A stretch of 64,000 bases of DNA. Origin: Euzebya sp. (GTDB lineage Bacteria; Actinomycetota; Nitriliruptoria; Euzebyales; Euzebyaceae). The stretch covers positions 48,595-112,594 of the forward strand of contig NZ_CAXQBR010000075.1 of the NCBI RefSeq assembly GCF_964222135.1, read 5' to 3'. Shown in pieces: positions 44,931 through 55,527 of the stretch. Every line of letters begins with the position of its first letter. Position 1 is the first letter of the stretch. Under the pieces are notes generated by a model. It did no database searches. It saw nothing but the letters and a program-made list of their open reading frames with translations, and was not told the DNA's origin. Position numbers and translations under genes: made by a program.

Positions 44931-44951
44931 CCCGGCGGTCCCCCCCTCCAC

Positions 44952-45117
44952 CTGCACGCGGTCCGGTGCGTCGAGCGACCCGGCTGCACGCTGTCCGGTG
45001 CGCCGACCGGACCGACTGCACGCTGTCCCGGAGGGTGCCGTGAAGCGTGCGGTTGACCCTCGGCGCCCACCGGACGACGTGCAGTCCAGCGGTGGCACCC
45101 CACCCGGCGACGTGCAG
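44952..45117. repeat. Phased CTGCACG repeats between eamA and folP
   Basis: CTGCACG occurs at 44952, 44984 and 45016, exactly 32 bp apart, each followed by a C/T-GTCC(G) segment. The inverted form CGTGCAG occurs at 45078-45084 and 45111-45117, 33 bp apart. The consensus of all five is close to CTGCACGYYGTCCGGTG. Three copies face right and two face left. The array fills the gap between convergent eamA and folP. Confidence 0.8.
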
Positions 45118-45159
45118 TTCGGGCCCGTGCGGTCGCGCGCGCCGGGTGACCTGCGCCGG

Positions 45160-46314
45160 TCAGCGGGTGAGCGGCGCCCAGTCGGTCTGCCCCGCCGCGA
45201 CCGCGCGGGCGGTGCGGACCGCCCGGACGGTCTCGGCGACGTCGTGCACCCGCACGAACGCCGCGCCGGCGGCGGTCGCGAGGGCTGCCACGGCGAGGCT
45301 GCCGGACATCCGCTCCGCCATGGACTCCGCACCTGACACGGTGGCGAGGAAGCTCTTGCGCGACGCCCCGATCAGCACGGGACGGCCGAGGGAGCGGAAC
45401 TGCGGGACGGCGCGGAGGAGCTGGAGGTTGTGCTCCGCGGTCTTCGCGAACCCGATGCCGGGGTCGACCACGACCTGCTCGCGGGACAGGCCGAGGGACT
45501 CGCAGCGGCGGAGGGTGTCGACGAGGAACTCGTAGACCTCGGCGACCACGTCCTCGTAGTCGGCGTGGTCGGCCATGTCCGCCGGCGTCGACCGGGAGTG
45601 CATCAGGACGTAGACCGCGCCGGTGCGGGCGGCCTCGGCGACCAGGTCGTCGTCGGCGGCGGCACCGACGTCGTTGACGATCTGCGCCCCCTCCTTGAGC
45701 GCGGCGCGTGCGACGTCGGCCTTCCGCGTGTCGATCGACACGCACGTCCCGTCGCTGATCAGCGCCCGGACCACCGGGAGGATGCGGCTGAGCTCCTCCT
45801 CCGCGGACACCGGCTGGGCGCCCGGACGCGTGCTCTCCCCGCCGACGTCCACGACGTCCGCACCGGCGGCGACGAGCTCGCGGGCCCGGTCGATGGCCCG
45901 CCCGGGGTGGCCGTCGGGGTAGAGGGCCCCGCCGTCGGAGAACGAGTCCGGCGTCACGTTGACGATCCCCATCACCAGGGGTCGCTGGTCGGTCGGGAGG
46001 GTCCGGCCCCGCGCACGGAGCGCAGGCGCGACGCCGGTCCAGGCGGCAACCGCCTCCCGGAGCGCCCGGTCCAGGGCGCCCGCCTCGTCCCGGTCGAGCG
46101 AGCGGCCCGCTGCACGGGCCAGCGCCTCGACGGTGCTGGTGGCGTGGATGCGGTCCCCGACGCGCTCGATCACCGCGCCGGAGGAGGACCACGCCGAGCG
46201 CAGCCGGTCCGGCTTCGACACGCGACTGACGACGAGCTTGACCTGGGTGTCGCTCCCGAGGCTGGCGTCGACGATGCGGACGAGCGGTGCGGGGGGCGGC
46301 GGGACCGAAGACAT
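45160..46314 (-). CDS. folP: Dihydropteroate synthase with N-terminal extension
   Basis: This enzyme condenses the pterin pyrophosphate with p-aminobenzoate and is the sulfonamide target. The TIM barrel starts at about residue 113 with VMGIVNVTPDSFSDGG; DVGGESTRPGA, NDVGA, HSR and GASRKSFLA follow, so the active site is complete. The protein is 384 residues, about 110 longer than usual. The extra N-terminus contains a basic segment with a Ser/Trp-rich stretch and resembles the extension of some non-classical DHPS enzymes. Its ATG precedes folE's end by 58 bp. Confidence 0.93.
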   Translation of the reverse strand: MSSVPPPPAPLVRIVDASLGSDTQVKLVVSRVSKPDRLRSAWSSSGAVIERVGDRIHATSTVEALARAAGRSLDRDEAGALDRALREAVAAWTGVAPALRARGRTLPTDQRPLVMGIVNVTPDSFSDGGALYPDGHPGRAIDRARELVAAGADVVDVGGESTRPGAQPVSAEEELSRILPVVRALISDGTCVSIDTRKADVARAALKEGAQIVNDVGAAADDDLVAEAARTGAVYVLMHSRSTPADMADHADYEDVVAEVYEFLVDTLRRCESLGLSREQVVVDPGIGFAKTAEHNLQLLRAVPQFRSLGRPVLIGASRKSFLATVSGAESMAERMSGSLAVAALATAAGAAFVRVHDVAETVRAVRTARAVAAGQTDWAPLTR

Positions 46315-46372
46315 GGCGGCAGCAGCCTACCCCTGGCCCTCCCCCGCCCGTGGACGGCTGGGCGCTACGTGG

Positions 46373-47075
46373 CTACGAGCCGTAGGCGGCGCCGCGCGAC
46401 CCGCCGATCAGCGCCATCGCCTCGGCGCGGGTGCGGGCGTCCTCCCGCATGATGCCCCGGACCGCCGAGGTGACGGTGACCGCCCCCGGCTTGCGCACGC
46501 CGCGCATGGTCATGCAGAAGTGCTCGGCCTCGATCTGGACGATCACGCCGCGGGGCTCGAGGACCCGTTCGAGGGTGTCGGCCACGTCGGCGGTGATGCG
46601 CTCCTGCAGGTTCGGGCGCTTCGCCACGACGTCGACCAGCCGGGCCAGCTTGCTGAGACCCGTCACCTGGCCGCCGACGGCCGGCAGGTAGCCGACGTGG
46701 GCCCGCCCGACGAAGGGCACGAGGTGGTGCTCGCAGACCGACGCGAAGGGGATGTCGCGGACGATCACGATCTCGTCGTGGCCCTCGTCGAACACGGTGT
46801 CCACCACGTCCGCCGGGTCGACCAGCAGGCCGGCGAAGATCTCGTCGTACATCCGGGCCACCCGGTCCGGGGTGTCGACGATCCGCGGGTCGGCGGGGTC
46901 CATACCGATGCCCTCGAACAGCATCCGCACGCCGGCGCGGATCTTCTCGTGGTCGAAGCTCGCGCGCGGCTCGGCGTTGGTCAGGACGCGGACGCGGTCG
47001 TTGGACTCGTCGAGGTGGTCGCGGGCGCCGACGATCTCGTGGGCGTCACCCGCCTCGTGGGCGTCACCGGCGGCG

Positions 47076-47083
<8 letters not shown>
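46373..47083 (-). CDS. folE: GTP cyclohydrolase I
   Basis: This 236-residue zinc enzyme starts folate synthesis from GTP. The zinc ligands are the Cys and His in [10 protein letters not shown] and a later Cys in [29 protein letters not shown] is the family signature. A 45-residue acidic N-terminal extension contains two [14 protein letters not shown] repeats. The GTG start overlaps the ftsH C-terminal codons by 8 bp and has GAGGA at 9 bases. Confidence 0.95.
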
Positions 47084-49055
<1,972 letters not shown>

Positions 49056-49120
49056 TCGAGGTGGATCCTCAGTCGATACGCGTTGCAGCCCCTCGTGGTG
49101 CAGGCTGCGCCTGCAGCCGC

Positions 49121-49149
49121 ATGCTACCAGCGGCCTCCTGGGACCGACC
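49121..49149 (-). promoter_or_regulatory. Weak candidate promoter for ftsH
   Basis: The minus strand carries TAGCAT (49121-49126) and, 17 bp upstream, GGTCGG. The -10 is acceptable and the -35 poor. It would give a leader of about 60 bases containing a GCAGGC/GCCTGC hairpin. The gap to hpt is 123 bp, so read-through from tilS-hpt is also possible. Confidence 0.3.
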
Positions 49150-49178
49150 GGCGTGCGGCCTGGGGCTTTACGGCTCCT

Positions 49179-49736
49179 TTAGGCGTAGACCTCGGGCTTC
49201 AGCGTCCCGATGTAGGGGAGGGTGCGGTACTTCTCGGCGTAGTCGAGCCCGTAGCCGACGACGAACTCGTTGGGCACCTCGAACCCGGTCCAGCGGACGG
49301 GGAGCTCGACCTGGAGCTGGTCCGGCTTGACCAGCAGCGACATGATCTCGATCGACGCGGGCTTGCGGGCCCGCAGGTTCTTCAGCAGGTAGCTGAGCGT
49401 CAGGCCCGAGTCGATGATGTCCTCGACGATCAGCAGGTGGCGGCCCTCGATGTCGGTGTCGAGGTCCTTCAGGATCCGCACGACGCCGCTCGACTTCGTC
49501 GAGGCGCCGTAGGACGACACCGCCATGAAGTCGAAGACCGTGTCGATGGACAGGTTCCGCGCGAAGTCGGCGAGGACGATGAAGGCGCCCTTCAGGACCG
49601 CCGCGGTGACGACCTCCTCACCCCGGTAGTGCTGGCTGATCTCCTCGCCGAGCACCGCCAGACGCGCCTGGATCTCCTCGTGGGTGATGAGGATCTTCTC
49701 GATGTCCGGGTGGTCAGGCTCGGCATGCGAGGTCAT
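49179..49736 (-). CDS. hpt: Hypoxanthine phosphoribosyltransferase
   Basis: This 185-residue enzyme salvages hypoxanthine and guanine. LKGAFIVLADFARNL carries the PPi loop; LLIVEDIIDSGLTLSYLLKNLRARKPASIEIMSLLVKPDQ holds the PRPP-binding motif VEDIIDSG. FVVGYGLDYAEKYRTLPYIG is the C-terminal signature. The ATG at 49736 gives the usual length. The order tilS-hpt-ftsH is conserved widely in Gram-positive bacteria. Confidence 0.96.
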   Translation of the reverse strand: MTSHAEPDHPDIEKILITHEEIQARLAVLGEEISQHYRGEEVVTAAVLKGAFIVLADFARNLSIDTVFDFMAVSSYGASTKSSGVVRILKDLDTDIEGRHLLIVEDIIDSGLTLSYLLKNLRARKPASIEIMSLLVKPDQLQVELPVRWTGFEVPNEFVVGYGLDYAEKYRTLPYIGTLKPEVYA

Positions 49737-49768
49737 GGGCGCGCAGCGTAGCCGGCCGCGGGTGCGGG

Positions 49769-51160
49769 CTACAGATCGGGGCGGGCGGTCAACCGGACCG
49801 ACCGGGCCCCCGGACGTGGCGGGGCGAGGACGACCTCGGCCGCCATCAGGACCCGGTCCGCGCCGTCCACGACCAGCGGCACCTGCCCGCGCAGGGCCGC
49901 GGGCACGGTCTGCAGCACCCGGCGAGCGGCCCGGTCCCCCTCGGGCCGGCGGCCGCGGACGGCGAGGTGGCCGTCGCCCGCGTCGAGGATGGCGGTCCAG
50001 TCCCACCGGCGCCAGACGGGGCGGGTCGGGGGCTCGGGGTCCGGCCCGGCGAGATCGTCCCCGCGCCCGACGTCCAGCCACCCGAACCCGGGGACCGCGA
50101 CCCGCCCGTCGAGGGGCAGGGGGATCGCGGGCAGGGGGTCGTCGGCCACCGCGACCAGCACGTGGCGCCGGCGCGGCACGTCGGCCGGGGGGGCGGGTCC
50201 CCGGCCCGTCCCGGCGTCCGCCAGCCTGGTCGCCCGCACCGCCCCCGGTAGGTCGACGGACCGCCCGACGGCCAGGTCCGCGATCCGCGCCGCGGCAGCC
50301 GTGCCAGGCCACCGGGGAGGGGTGGGGAGGGCCTCCCACGCCTGGCGCAGCGCGGGCTCCACCGCGGCCGGTCCGCCCGCAGGGGCCTCGACGGTCACGG
50401 CCATGCCGAAGCGCCGGATGCGGGTGCCGGCCCCTCCGCCCGCGTCGCCGGGAGGCGGGACGTCGGCGAGGTGCGCGCGGGCGTGCGCGGCGCGGCGGGC
50501 GAGGAGGGGGGTGACGTCGGCCTCCGCCGGGTGCAGCCGGGAGAGGGCTCCCAGCACCTCGTGCCGCGCCCGGGCCCGTCGCTGCTCCGGGTCGTCGGTC
50601 GTGGGGTCCGCCACCCACGGGTGCCCGGCCGCCGCCGCGCGCACGGCGGCGCGGCGCTCGCCGAGCAGCGGGCGGACCAGGCGGATCCCGTCGCCCTCCG
50701 CCACCGCGGCCATGCCGGCGAGCCCGGCGATGCCCGTGCCGCGGGCGATGCGGAGCAGGACCGTCTCGGCCTGGTCGTCCGCGGTGTGGGCCAGCAGGAC
50801 CGCGGCCGCCCCCACCTCGCGAGCCATCGCCGCCAGCGCCGCGCGGCGCGCCCGCCGCGCTGCGTCCTCGGGGCCGTCCCCCGGTCCGACCTGCACGGCC
50901 CGCTCGAGGAACGGCGCACCCAGCGCGCCGGCGTTGGCCTGCGCGGCGGCCGCATCCGCCGCGTCGTCCCGCAGGCCGTGGCGCACGTGGCCGACGACGA
51001 CGCGGAGGTCAGGTCGGGCGGCCGCGGTGAGGTGCAGCAGCGCGACGGAGTCCGGTCCACCCGAGACCGCGACCAGGACCGTCGCGCCGGGACCGAGCCC
51101 GACGGAGGGGTCGTCCAGCCCCTCGGCCAGCCGGGCGACCAGATCCGCCAGGTCGCCCAC
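49769..51160 (-). CDS. tilS: tRNA(Ile)-lysidine synthase
   Basis: This 463-residue enzyme converts C34 of tRNA-Ile2(CAU) to lysidine so that it reads AUA. The PP-loop SGGPDSVALLHL near residue 33 and GHVRHGLRDDAADA, LAHTADDQAETVLLRIARGTG are diagnostic. The region after about residue 270 is divergent and Gly/Pro-rich, including a GGGAGTRIRR stretch. The GTG at 51160 has GGGGAGG at 8 bases; the longer frame would overlap the preceding gene. Confidence 0.92.
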   Translation of the reverse strand: MGDLADLVARLAEGLDDPSVGLGPGATVLVAVSGGPDSVALLHLTAAARPDLRVVVGHVRHGLRDDAADAAAAQANAGALGAPFLERAVQVGPGDGPEDAARRARRAALAAMAREVGAAAVLLAHTADDQAETVLLRIARGTGIAGLAGMAAVAEGDGIRLVRPLLGERRAAVRAAAAGHPWVADPTTDDPEQRRARARHEVLGALSRLHPAEADVTPLLARRAAHARAHLADVPPPGDAGGGAGTRIRRFGMAVTVEAPAGGPAAVEPALRQAWEALPTPPRWPGTAAAARIADLAVGRSVDLPGAVRATRLADAGTGRGPAPPADVPRRRHVLVAVADDPLPAIPLPLDGRVAVPGFGWLDVGRGDDLAGPDPEPPTRPVWRRWDWTAILDAGDGHLAVRGRRPEGDRAARRVLQTVPAALRGQVPLVVDGADRVLMAAEVVLAPPRPGARSVRLTARPDL

Positions 51161-51180
51161 GCCCGCCGCCTCCCCTCGCG

Positions 51181-52278
51181 TCAGGCGGCGCGGCCGACCC
51201 GCTCGGCCCACGCGTCGGGGTCGGTCAGCTCGTCAGCCGTGGGGATGTGGGCGGGGTCCTCCCACACCCGGTTGAACGTCGCACGGCCGTGCGCGTCGGC
51301 GACATCGGTGATGAAGGTCTCCCCGACCGCGTACTGGGCGGCCTTCATCCCCATCCCGAGCGCCTTGCCGACCAGCTTCGACGGGCCGCTGACCGACCGG
51401 CGACGGGCGTTGAGCGCGGTGCGGACCCGTGCGGGATCGATCCCGCCGTCGTCCATCAGCTCCGCACCCCAGTCCATCACCACGTTCCCGTGCCCCTCGA
51501 GCAGCGACATGACCGCCTGCGCCTCCTCAAGGCGCTCGGCCTGCTCGGGGCTGAGGAACGCCTCGGCCAGGTCGCGCAGGTCCAGCTGGCCGGAGGTGAC
51601 CTTGTGGCGGAGGGTCGCGATCCCGCTCCGGATCCGCTCGGGATCGATCTCGGTGCGTGCCAGGTAGTCGTCGATGATGTGGCGCAGGTGGCCCCGAAGC
51701 CACGGCACCGCCTCGAACTGCAGGCGGTGGCCCAGCTCGTGCAGGACGACGCCGCGGACGAGCTCCTCGGCGTCGATGTCGGACCCCTCGGCCAGCTCGC
51801 GCTCGACCTGCAGGAGGTTCGGCCCGACGAGGGTGAGCCGACCGGGGGTCCGGCCGCCGGGCAGGAAGACCTCGTACTGGCCGAGCACCCGGGTGGAGAG
51901 GTAGCCGAAGACCAGGCCCACCTGGATCCCGACGGCCTTCCGGGACGCGGCGGGCGGGAACGTCGATCGGCGCAGCAGGGTGGCCGCGTGCGGGTCGGTC
52001 AGGTGGCGCATGGACGCGAGGTTCGAGGCGATCCACTCGCCGCGGCCCACGACCCGCGCGGACGCGGGCTCGAGCCCCTCCCCCAGGCCGGTGGCCAGGC
52101 GGCTCGGCTCGTCGGCCAGCCGCACCGCGTCGGCGACCATGGCGCGCAGCCGCGCGACGTCCCGCACGTCCGCGTCGACGCCCGAGAGGCCGGCGACCCA
52201 GCGGCCGACGCGCTCGGCCAGGGTCCAGTCCGCCAGCGTGGCGCCGGCGCCGTCCCCCGCGGCCGCGGTCGCGCTCAG
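51181..52278 (-). CDS. Zincin_2 (DUF2342) metalloprotease-like protein
   Basis: This protein of about 365 residues belongs to the DUF2342 zinc-dependent group that lies before tilS in mycobacteria. The HExxH motif is GVVLHELGHRLQFEAVPWL near residue 187, in the middle. The N-terminus around ADWTLAERVGRWVAG matches family starts. No ATG, GTG or TTG precedes it in frame; CTG 52278 overlaps the upstream stop as CTGA and is the best start. GTG 52167 would delete the conserved N-terminus. It has no signal peptide, so it is probably cytosolic. Its substrate is unknown. Confidence 0.78.
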   Translation of the reverse strand: MSATAAAGDGAGATLADWTLAERVGRWVAGLSGVDADVRDVARLRAMVADAVRLADEPSRLATGLGEGLEPASARVVGRGEWIASNLASMRHLTDPHAATLLRRSTFPPAASRKAVGIQVGLVFGYLSTRVLGQYEVFLPGGRTPGRLTLVGPNLLQVERELAEGSDIDAEELVRGVVLHELGHRLQFEAVPWLRGHLRHIIDDYLARTEIDPERIRSGIATLRHKVTSGQLDLRDLAEAFLSPEQAERLEEAQAVMSLLEGHGNVVMDWGAELMDDGGIDPARVRTALNARRRSVSGPSKLVGKALGMGMKAAQYAVGETFITDVADAHGRATFNRVWEDPAHIPTADELTDPDAWAERVGRAA

Positions 52279-52577
52279 CGTCGCGACCGCGTCTCTGACT
52301 CGCGCTGGAACCGCGGCTGGGCGACGAGGTAGTAGCCGAGGATGCCGACGGTCACCAGCACCCCGACGCCGACCAGCGGGAAGATGATCCAGTCGAAGAA
52401 CCCGGGACGCTCGTACTCCTCGGGGATGAACTCGAGCCCGGCGTCCGACGCGTTCTCGACGATCTCCTCGTACTCGCGGTGCTCGACCTCCGCCTCCGTC
52501 GCCACCGCGGCGGACGCCATCGCACCGGTGAGCAGGAGCCCGACCAGGAGGAGGGTGGCGAATGAGCGCTTGACCAT
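52275..52577 (-). CDS. Small secreted/membrane protein
   Basis: This 100-residue protein has a signal peptide (residues 1-25, MASAAVA), an acidic extracytoplasmic segment and a transmembrane helix (about 61-83, FFDWIIFPLVGVGVLVTVGILGYYL split by WII) ending in a basic tail. It is the first gene of the zincin_2-tilS-hpt group, and its stop overlaps the next start. It could anchor or assist the metalloprotease. No named family was recognised. Confidence 0.65.
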   Translation of the reverse strand: MVKRSFATLLLVGLLLTGAMASAAVATEAEVEHREYEEIVENASDAGLEFIPEEYERPGFFDWIIFPLVGVGVLVTVGILGYYLVAQPRFQRESETRSRR

Positions 52578-52617
52578 CGTCAGAAGACCTTTGCTGCTGC
52601 GTGCGGTGCGGCTCGGC

Positions 52618-52623
52618 AGTGTA
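52618..52623 (-). promoter_or_regulatory. Predicted -10 box of the small protein-zincin_2-tilS operon
   Basis: TACACT on the minus strand, about 40 bp before the first gene, gives a leader near 35 bases with a weak TTGGGG 19 bp upstream. The rest of the 52578-52873 gap holds only the terminator hairpin at its right side and no gene. Confidence 0.4.
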
Positions 52624-52805
52624 CCCGCTGGCCCACCGCCGACCCCAAGCTCCCCAGCCCCTCCCCCGCCGGTCGGGCCATCCGAAGCTAGTCACATCTT
52701 CCTATTGGTCTCGGCGGCGCTGTTCGGCACACTCCGGGTCGGAGGAGCTCTGCCAGGGGGCGGAGGGCTCCACCGCCAGACCCCACCCCGCGGGCACCGG
52801 GGTCA

Positions 52806-52842
52806 GACGAGCAGACCGGATCGGCGGGCCGGTCTGCTCGTC
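52806..52842. terminator. Perfect 14-bp hairpin after the ABC exporter operon
   Basis: GACGAGCAGACCGG pairs exactly with CCGGTCTGCTCGTC across a 9-base loop, 31 bp past the stop of the downstream ABC-2 permease gene. It should end that minus-strand transcript; as usual in this GC-rich genome it has no T tract. Confidence 0.7.
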
Positions 52843-52873
52843 GTGCCCTGGCACCGTCACCGCGGACCGGGGG

Positions 52874-53722
52874 TCAGTCCCGCAGCAGGGCCTCGAACCG
52901 CCGTGCGCCGACCGCCAGGCCGGCCAGGCCGACGGCGACCAGCACGACCAGGTGGAGGGCGAGGGTCCAGTCGAGGACGCCCAGGCTGACCTGACGCAGC
53001 GCCTCGACCCCGTGGTACAGCGGGCTCAGGGTCGTCACGACCTGCGCCCAGCCGGGGAGCACCTCGAGGGGGTAGAAGGTCGCGGAGAAGAGGAACAGCG
53101 GGACGACGACGATCTGCAGCAGGTCGAAGTCGTTGACCGTCCGCATGAAGGTCGTCGCGGCGAGCGTGGTGGTGGCGAACGCGAACCCGACCAGCATCGC
53201 GAGGGGCAGGACCGCGACGGCGAGGGGGGAGCGGACCAGGCCGAGGGCCAGCATCACCGCCAGGAACCCCACGGCGTAGATCCCGGTGCGCAGCACGGCC
53301 CAGAGGACCTCGCCGGTCGCGATGTCGCGAGGCCGCGCCGGGGTGGCGCCCATCGCCGCGTACAGCTTGTCGCTGATCTTGAAGTACACGTTGTAGGTCT
53401 CGAAGACCGCCGCGTTCATCGCCGCGGCGCCGAGCAGGCCGGGGGCGACGAACGCGTCGTAGGCCACGGGGTTGCCGGCGGCGTCGGTCAGCTCGCCCAC
53501 CAGCCCGCCGACGCCGACGCCGAGGACGAGCAGGTACAGCAGCGGCTCGAAGACCCCGCTGACCAGGACCACCCACTGCCCGCGCCACAGCAGCAGGTTG
53601 CGCTCCACGACGAAGCGGGCCGCCGGCGCGCCGAGCAGCCGGTACGGCGCCAGCCGGGCGAGGGACATCCACGCGCTGCGGTAGGGGTCGGTGGCGGGGC
53701 TCGCGCTCGCGGGGACGCTCAC
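52874..53722 (-). CDS. ABC-2 type transporter permease (second)
   Basis: This 282-residue protein has six predicted membrane helices and the ABC-2 permease pattern, ending VTTLSPLYHGVEALRQVSLG. It probably pairs with the preceding permease and the ATPase to export a drug, lipid or polysaccharide (NodJ/DrrB-like). The GTG start overlaps the upstream stop as GTGA, so it is translationally coupled. The C-terminus AVGARRFEALLRD is typical. Confidence 0.87.
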   Translation of the reverse strand: MSVPASASPATDPYRSAWMSLARLAPYRLLGAPAARFVVERNLLLWRGQWVVLVSGVFEPLLYLLVLGVGVGGLVGELTDAAGNPVAYDAFVAPGLLGAAAMNAAVFETYNVYFKISDKLYAAMGATPARPRDIATGEVLWAVLRTGIYAVGFLAVMLALGLVRSPLAVAVLPLAMLVGFAFATTTLAATTFMRTVNDFDLLQIVVVPLFLFSATFYPLEVLPGWAQVVTTLSPLYHGVEALRQVSLGVLDWTLALHLVVLVAVGLAGLAVGARRFEALLRD

Positions 53723-54492
53723 GGGTGGAGCCTCCGGCGGAGCATCCGCTCGCCGACCACGGCGCTGACCGCGGTCCAGGCCGCGAGGAACGCCACGTGG
53801 GCCGGCCACGGCCAGGCGGGGGCGATGTCGAGCGCGGCGGCGCGGAGCAGCTCCACCCCGTGGTACAGCGGTGACGCGACGGCGAGGGGCCGGGCGAGGT
53901 CGGGCAGCTCGCTGACGGGCAGGAACGTGCCGGAGAGGATGAACATCGGCACGACCCCGAAGCGGAACACCGAGCTCAGCGTGAAGTCCTTCTGCGCGGT
54001 GACCGTGACCGCGAACAGGCTCATGCCGACGGCCATGCCGGTCAGGACCGCGGGGACGACCGCGGCGGCCGCGCCCCGCGGGTCGACCAGCCCGAGGGCG
54101 GCCAGCACCACCGCGAAGACCCCGCTCGACACGGTCAGCTTCGCCAGGAGCAGCAGCGCCTTGCCGCCGAGGAGGTCCACCGGGCGCAGGGGCGTCGCGA
54201 CCGCGGCCAGCCAGGTCCGGGTGTACTTGATCGACCCGAGGACCGGCCAGGCCATCTCCCCCGCGCCGGTCTGCATGGCCGCGCCGGCCATCAGCCCGGT
54301 CCCGGCGAAGGCGGCGTAGGTCACCCCGCCGAGTGCCTCGCTCGCGCCACCGTCCGCGATCAGGCTGCCGAGGCCGAGCCCGATGCTCGCCAGGTACAGC
54401 ACGGGGGCGACGAACGTGCTGAAGGCGCTGCCGTACCAGGACCGACGCCAGAGGTCGACCTGGTGGCGGGCGAAGCGGAGGGACCCGGTCAC
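53719..54492 (-). CDS. ABC-2 type transporter permease (first)
   Basis: This 257-residue membrane protein has about six helices and the ABC-2 elements LYLASIGLGLGSLI, FRFGVVPMFILSGTFLPVSELPDLARPLA and SPLYHGVELLR. It and the next permease share the same end motifs and may form a heterodimer. It starts 3 bp after the ATPase stop. Confidence 0.88.
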   Translation of the reverse strand: MTGSLRFARHQVDLWRRSWYGSAFSTFVAPVLYLASIGLGLGSLIADGGASEALGGVTYAAFAGTGLMAGAAMQTGAGEMAWPVLGSIKYTRTWLAAVATPLRPVDLLGGKALLLLAKLTVSSGVFAVVLAALGLVDPRGAAAAVVPAVLTGMAVGMSLFAVTVTAQKDFTLSSVFRFGVVPMFILSGTFLPVSELPDLARPLAVASPLYHGVELLRAAALDIAPAWPWPAHVAFLAAWTAVSAVVGERMLRRRLHP

Positions 54493-54495
54493 GCC

Positions 54496-55443
54496 CTACT
54501 CCGTCAGGGTGCGGCCGGCGAGGGTCAGGAAGACGTCCTCGAGGGTGCTGCGGCGGGTGAGGGTCTGGGCGACCGCGACGCCGCTGCCGGCCACCGCTGC
54601 GCTGGTCGCGGTCGCGTCGTCGGTGTACAGCAGCACCCGGTCGGCGAGCACCTCGGCTCGCGGGGCAGCCGCCTCCAGCGCGGCGGTGTCGTCTGGCACA
54701 CCTCGCGGGAAGCGCAGCTCGACCACCTCGCGGTTGACGTAGGTCTCGATCAGCTGCTGCGGGGCGCCCTCGGCGACGATCCGGCCGCCGTGCATCACCA
54801 CCAGCCGGTCGCAGAGCTGCTCGGCCTCGTCCATGTAGTGGGTCGTGAGCACCAGGCTGACGCCCTGGGACTTGAGCCGGTACAGCCGATCCCAGACCAG
54901 CTGGCGGGCTTGGGGGTCGAGTCCGGTGGTGGGCTCGTCGAGCAGGACCAGGTCGGGCTCGTTGATCAGCGCCCGGGCGATCACCAGCCGCCGCTTCATC
55001 CCACCCGACAGGGTCTGGACCGGCGAGTCGCGGCGCTCCCACAGCTCGACGAAGCGGAGCAGCTCCTCGGCCCGGTCGCCGATCGCGCGCGACGACAGGC
55101 CGAAGAACCGGCCGTAGAAGAGGAGGTTCTGGCGGACCGTCAGCTCGTTGTCGAGGTTGTCCTCCTGCGGGACGATCCCGAGCCGCGCGCGCACCGCCGA
55201 CCCGTCCCGCGTCGGGTCCATGCCGAGGACCGACAGCGACCCGCCTGAGACCGGGCTCAGCGCCGCGATCATCCGCATCGTGGACGTCTTGCCCGCCCCG
55301 TTCGGCCCCAGGAAGCCGAACGCCTCGCCGCGGTGGATGCGGACGTCGATCCCGTCGACGGCCACCGCGTCGCCGAACCGCTTGGTCAGGCCGACCGCGG
55401 CGACCATCACCTCGGGTGGGGTGTCTCCCGTGCGCTCGTCCAC
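54496..55443 (-). CDS. ABC-2 exporter ATP-binding protein
   Basis: This 315-residue ATPase has Walker A GPNGAGKTSTM, the ABC signature LSGGMKRRLVIARALINEPDLVLLDEPTTGLDP (Walker B included) and the switch His in LTTHYMDEAEQLCDR. The C-terminal extension of ~90 residues with TLEDVFLTLAGRTL is of the NodI/DrrA type. The GTG is 9 bases after a TACCCT box (55453-55458), a likely leaderless start. It drives the two permeases next to it. Confidence 0.93.
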   Translation of the reverse strand: MDERTGDTPPEVMVAAVGLTKRFGDAVAVDGIDVRIHRGEAFGFLGPNGAGKTSTMRMIAALSPVSGGSLSVLGMDPTRDGSAVRARLGIVPQEDNLDNELTVRQNLLFYGRFFGLSSRAIGDRAEELLRFVELWERRDSPVQTLSGGMKRRLVIARALINEPDLVLLDEPTTGLDPQARQLVWDRLYRLKSQGVSLVLTTHYMDEAEQLCDRLVVMHGGRIVAEGAPQQLIETYVNREVVELRFPRGVPDDTAALEAAAPRAEVLADRVLLYTDDATATSAAVAGSGVAVAQTLTRRSTLEDVFLTLAGRTLTE

Positions 55444-55527
55444 AGCCGGGGAAGGGTAGCGAGGGGTGCGACGTCAGGCACCCGTCAGGCGCGTCGCCGA
55501 GCCCCGCGTCGGGTATCCCCACCAGCG

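Noticed and set aside
44952..45117. CRISPR array
   Set aside because: Repeats are 7-17 bp and diverged, some copies are inverted, spacing units are themselves similar, and no cas genes are present.
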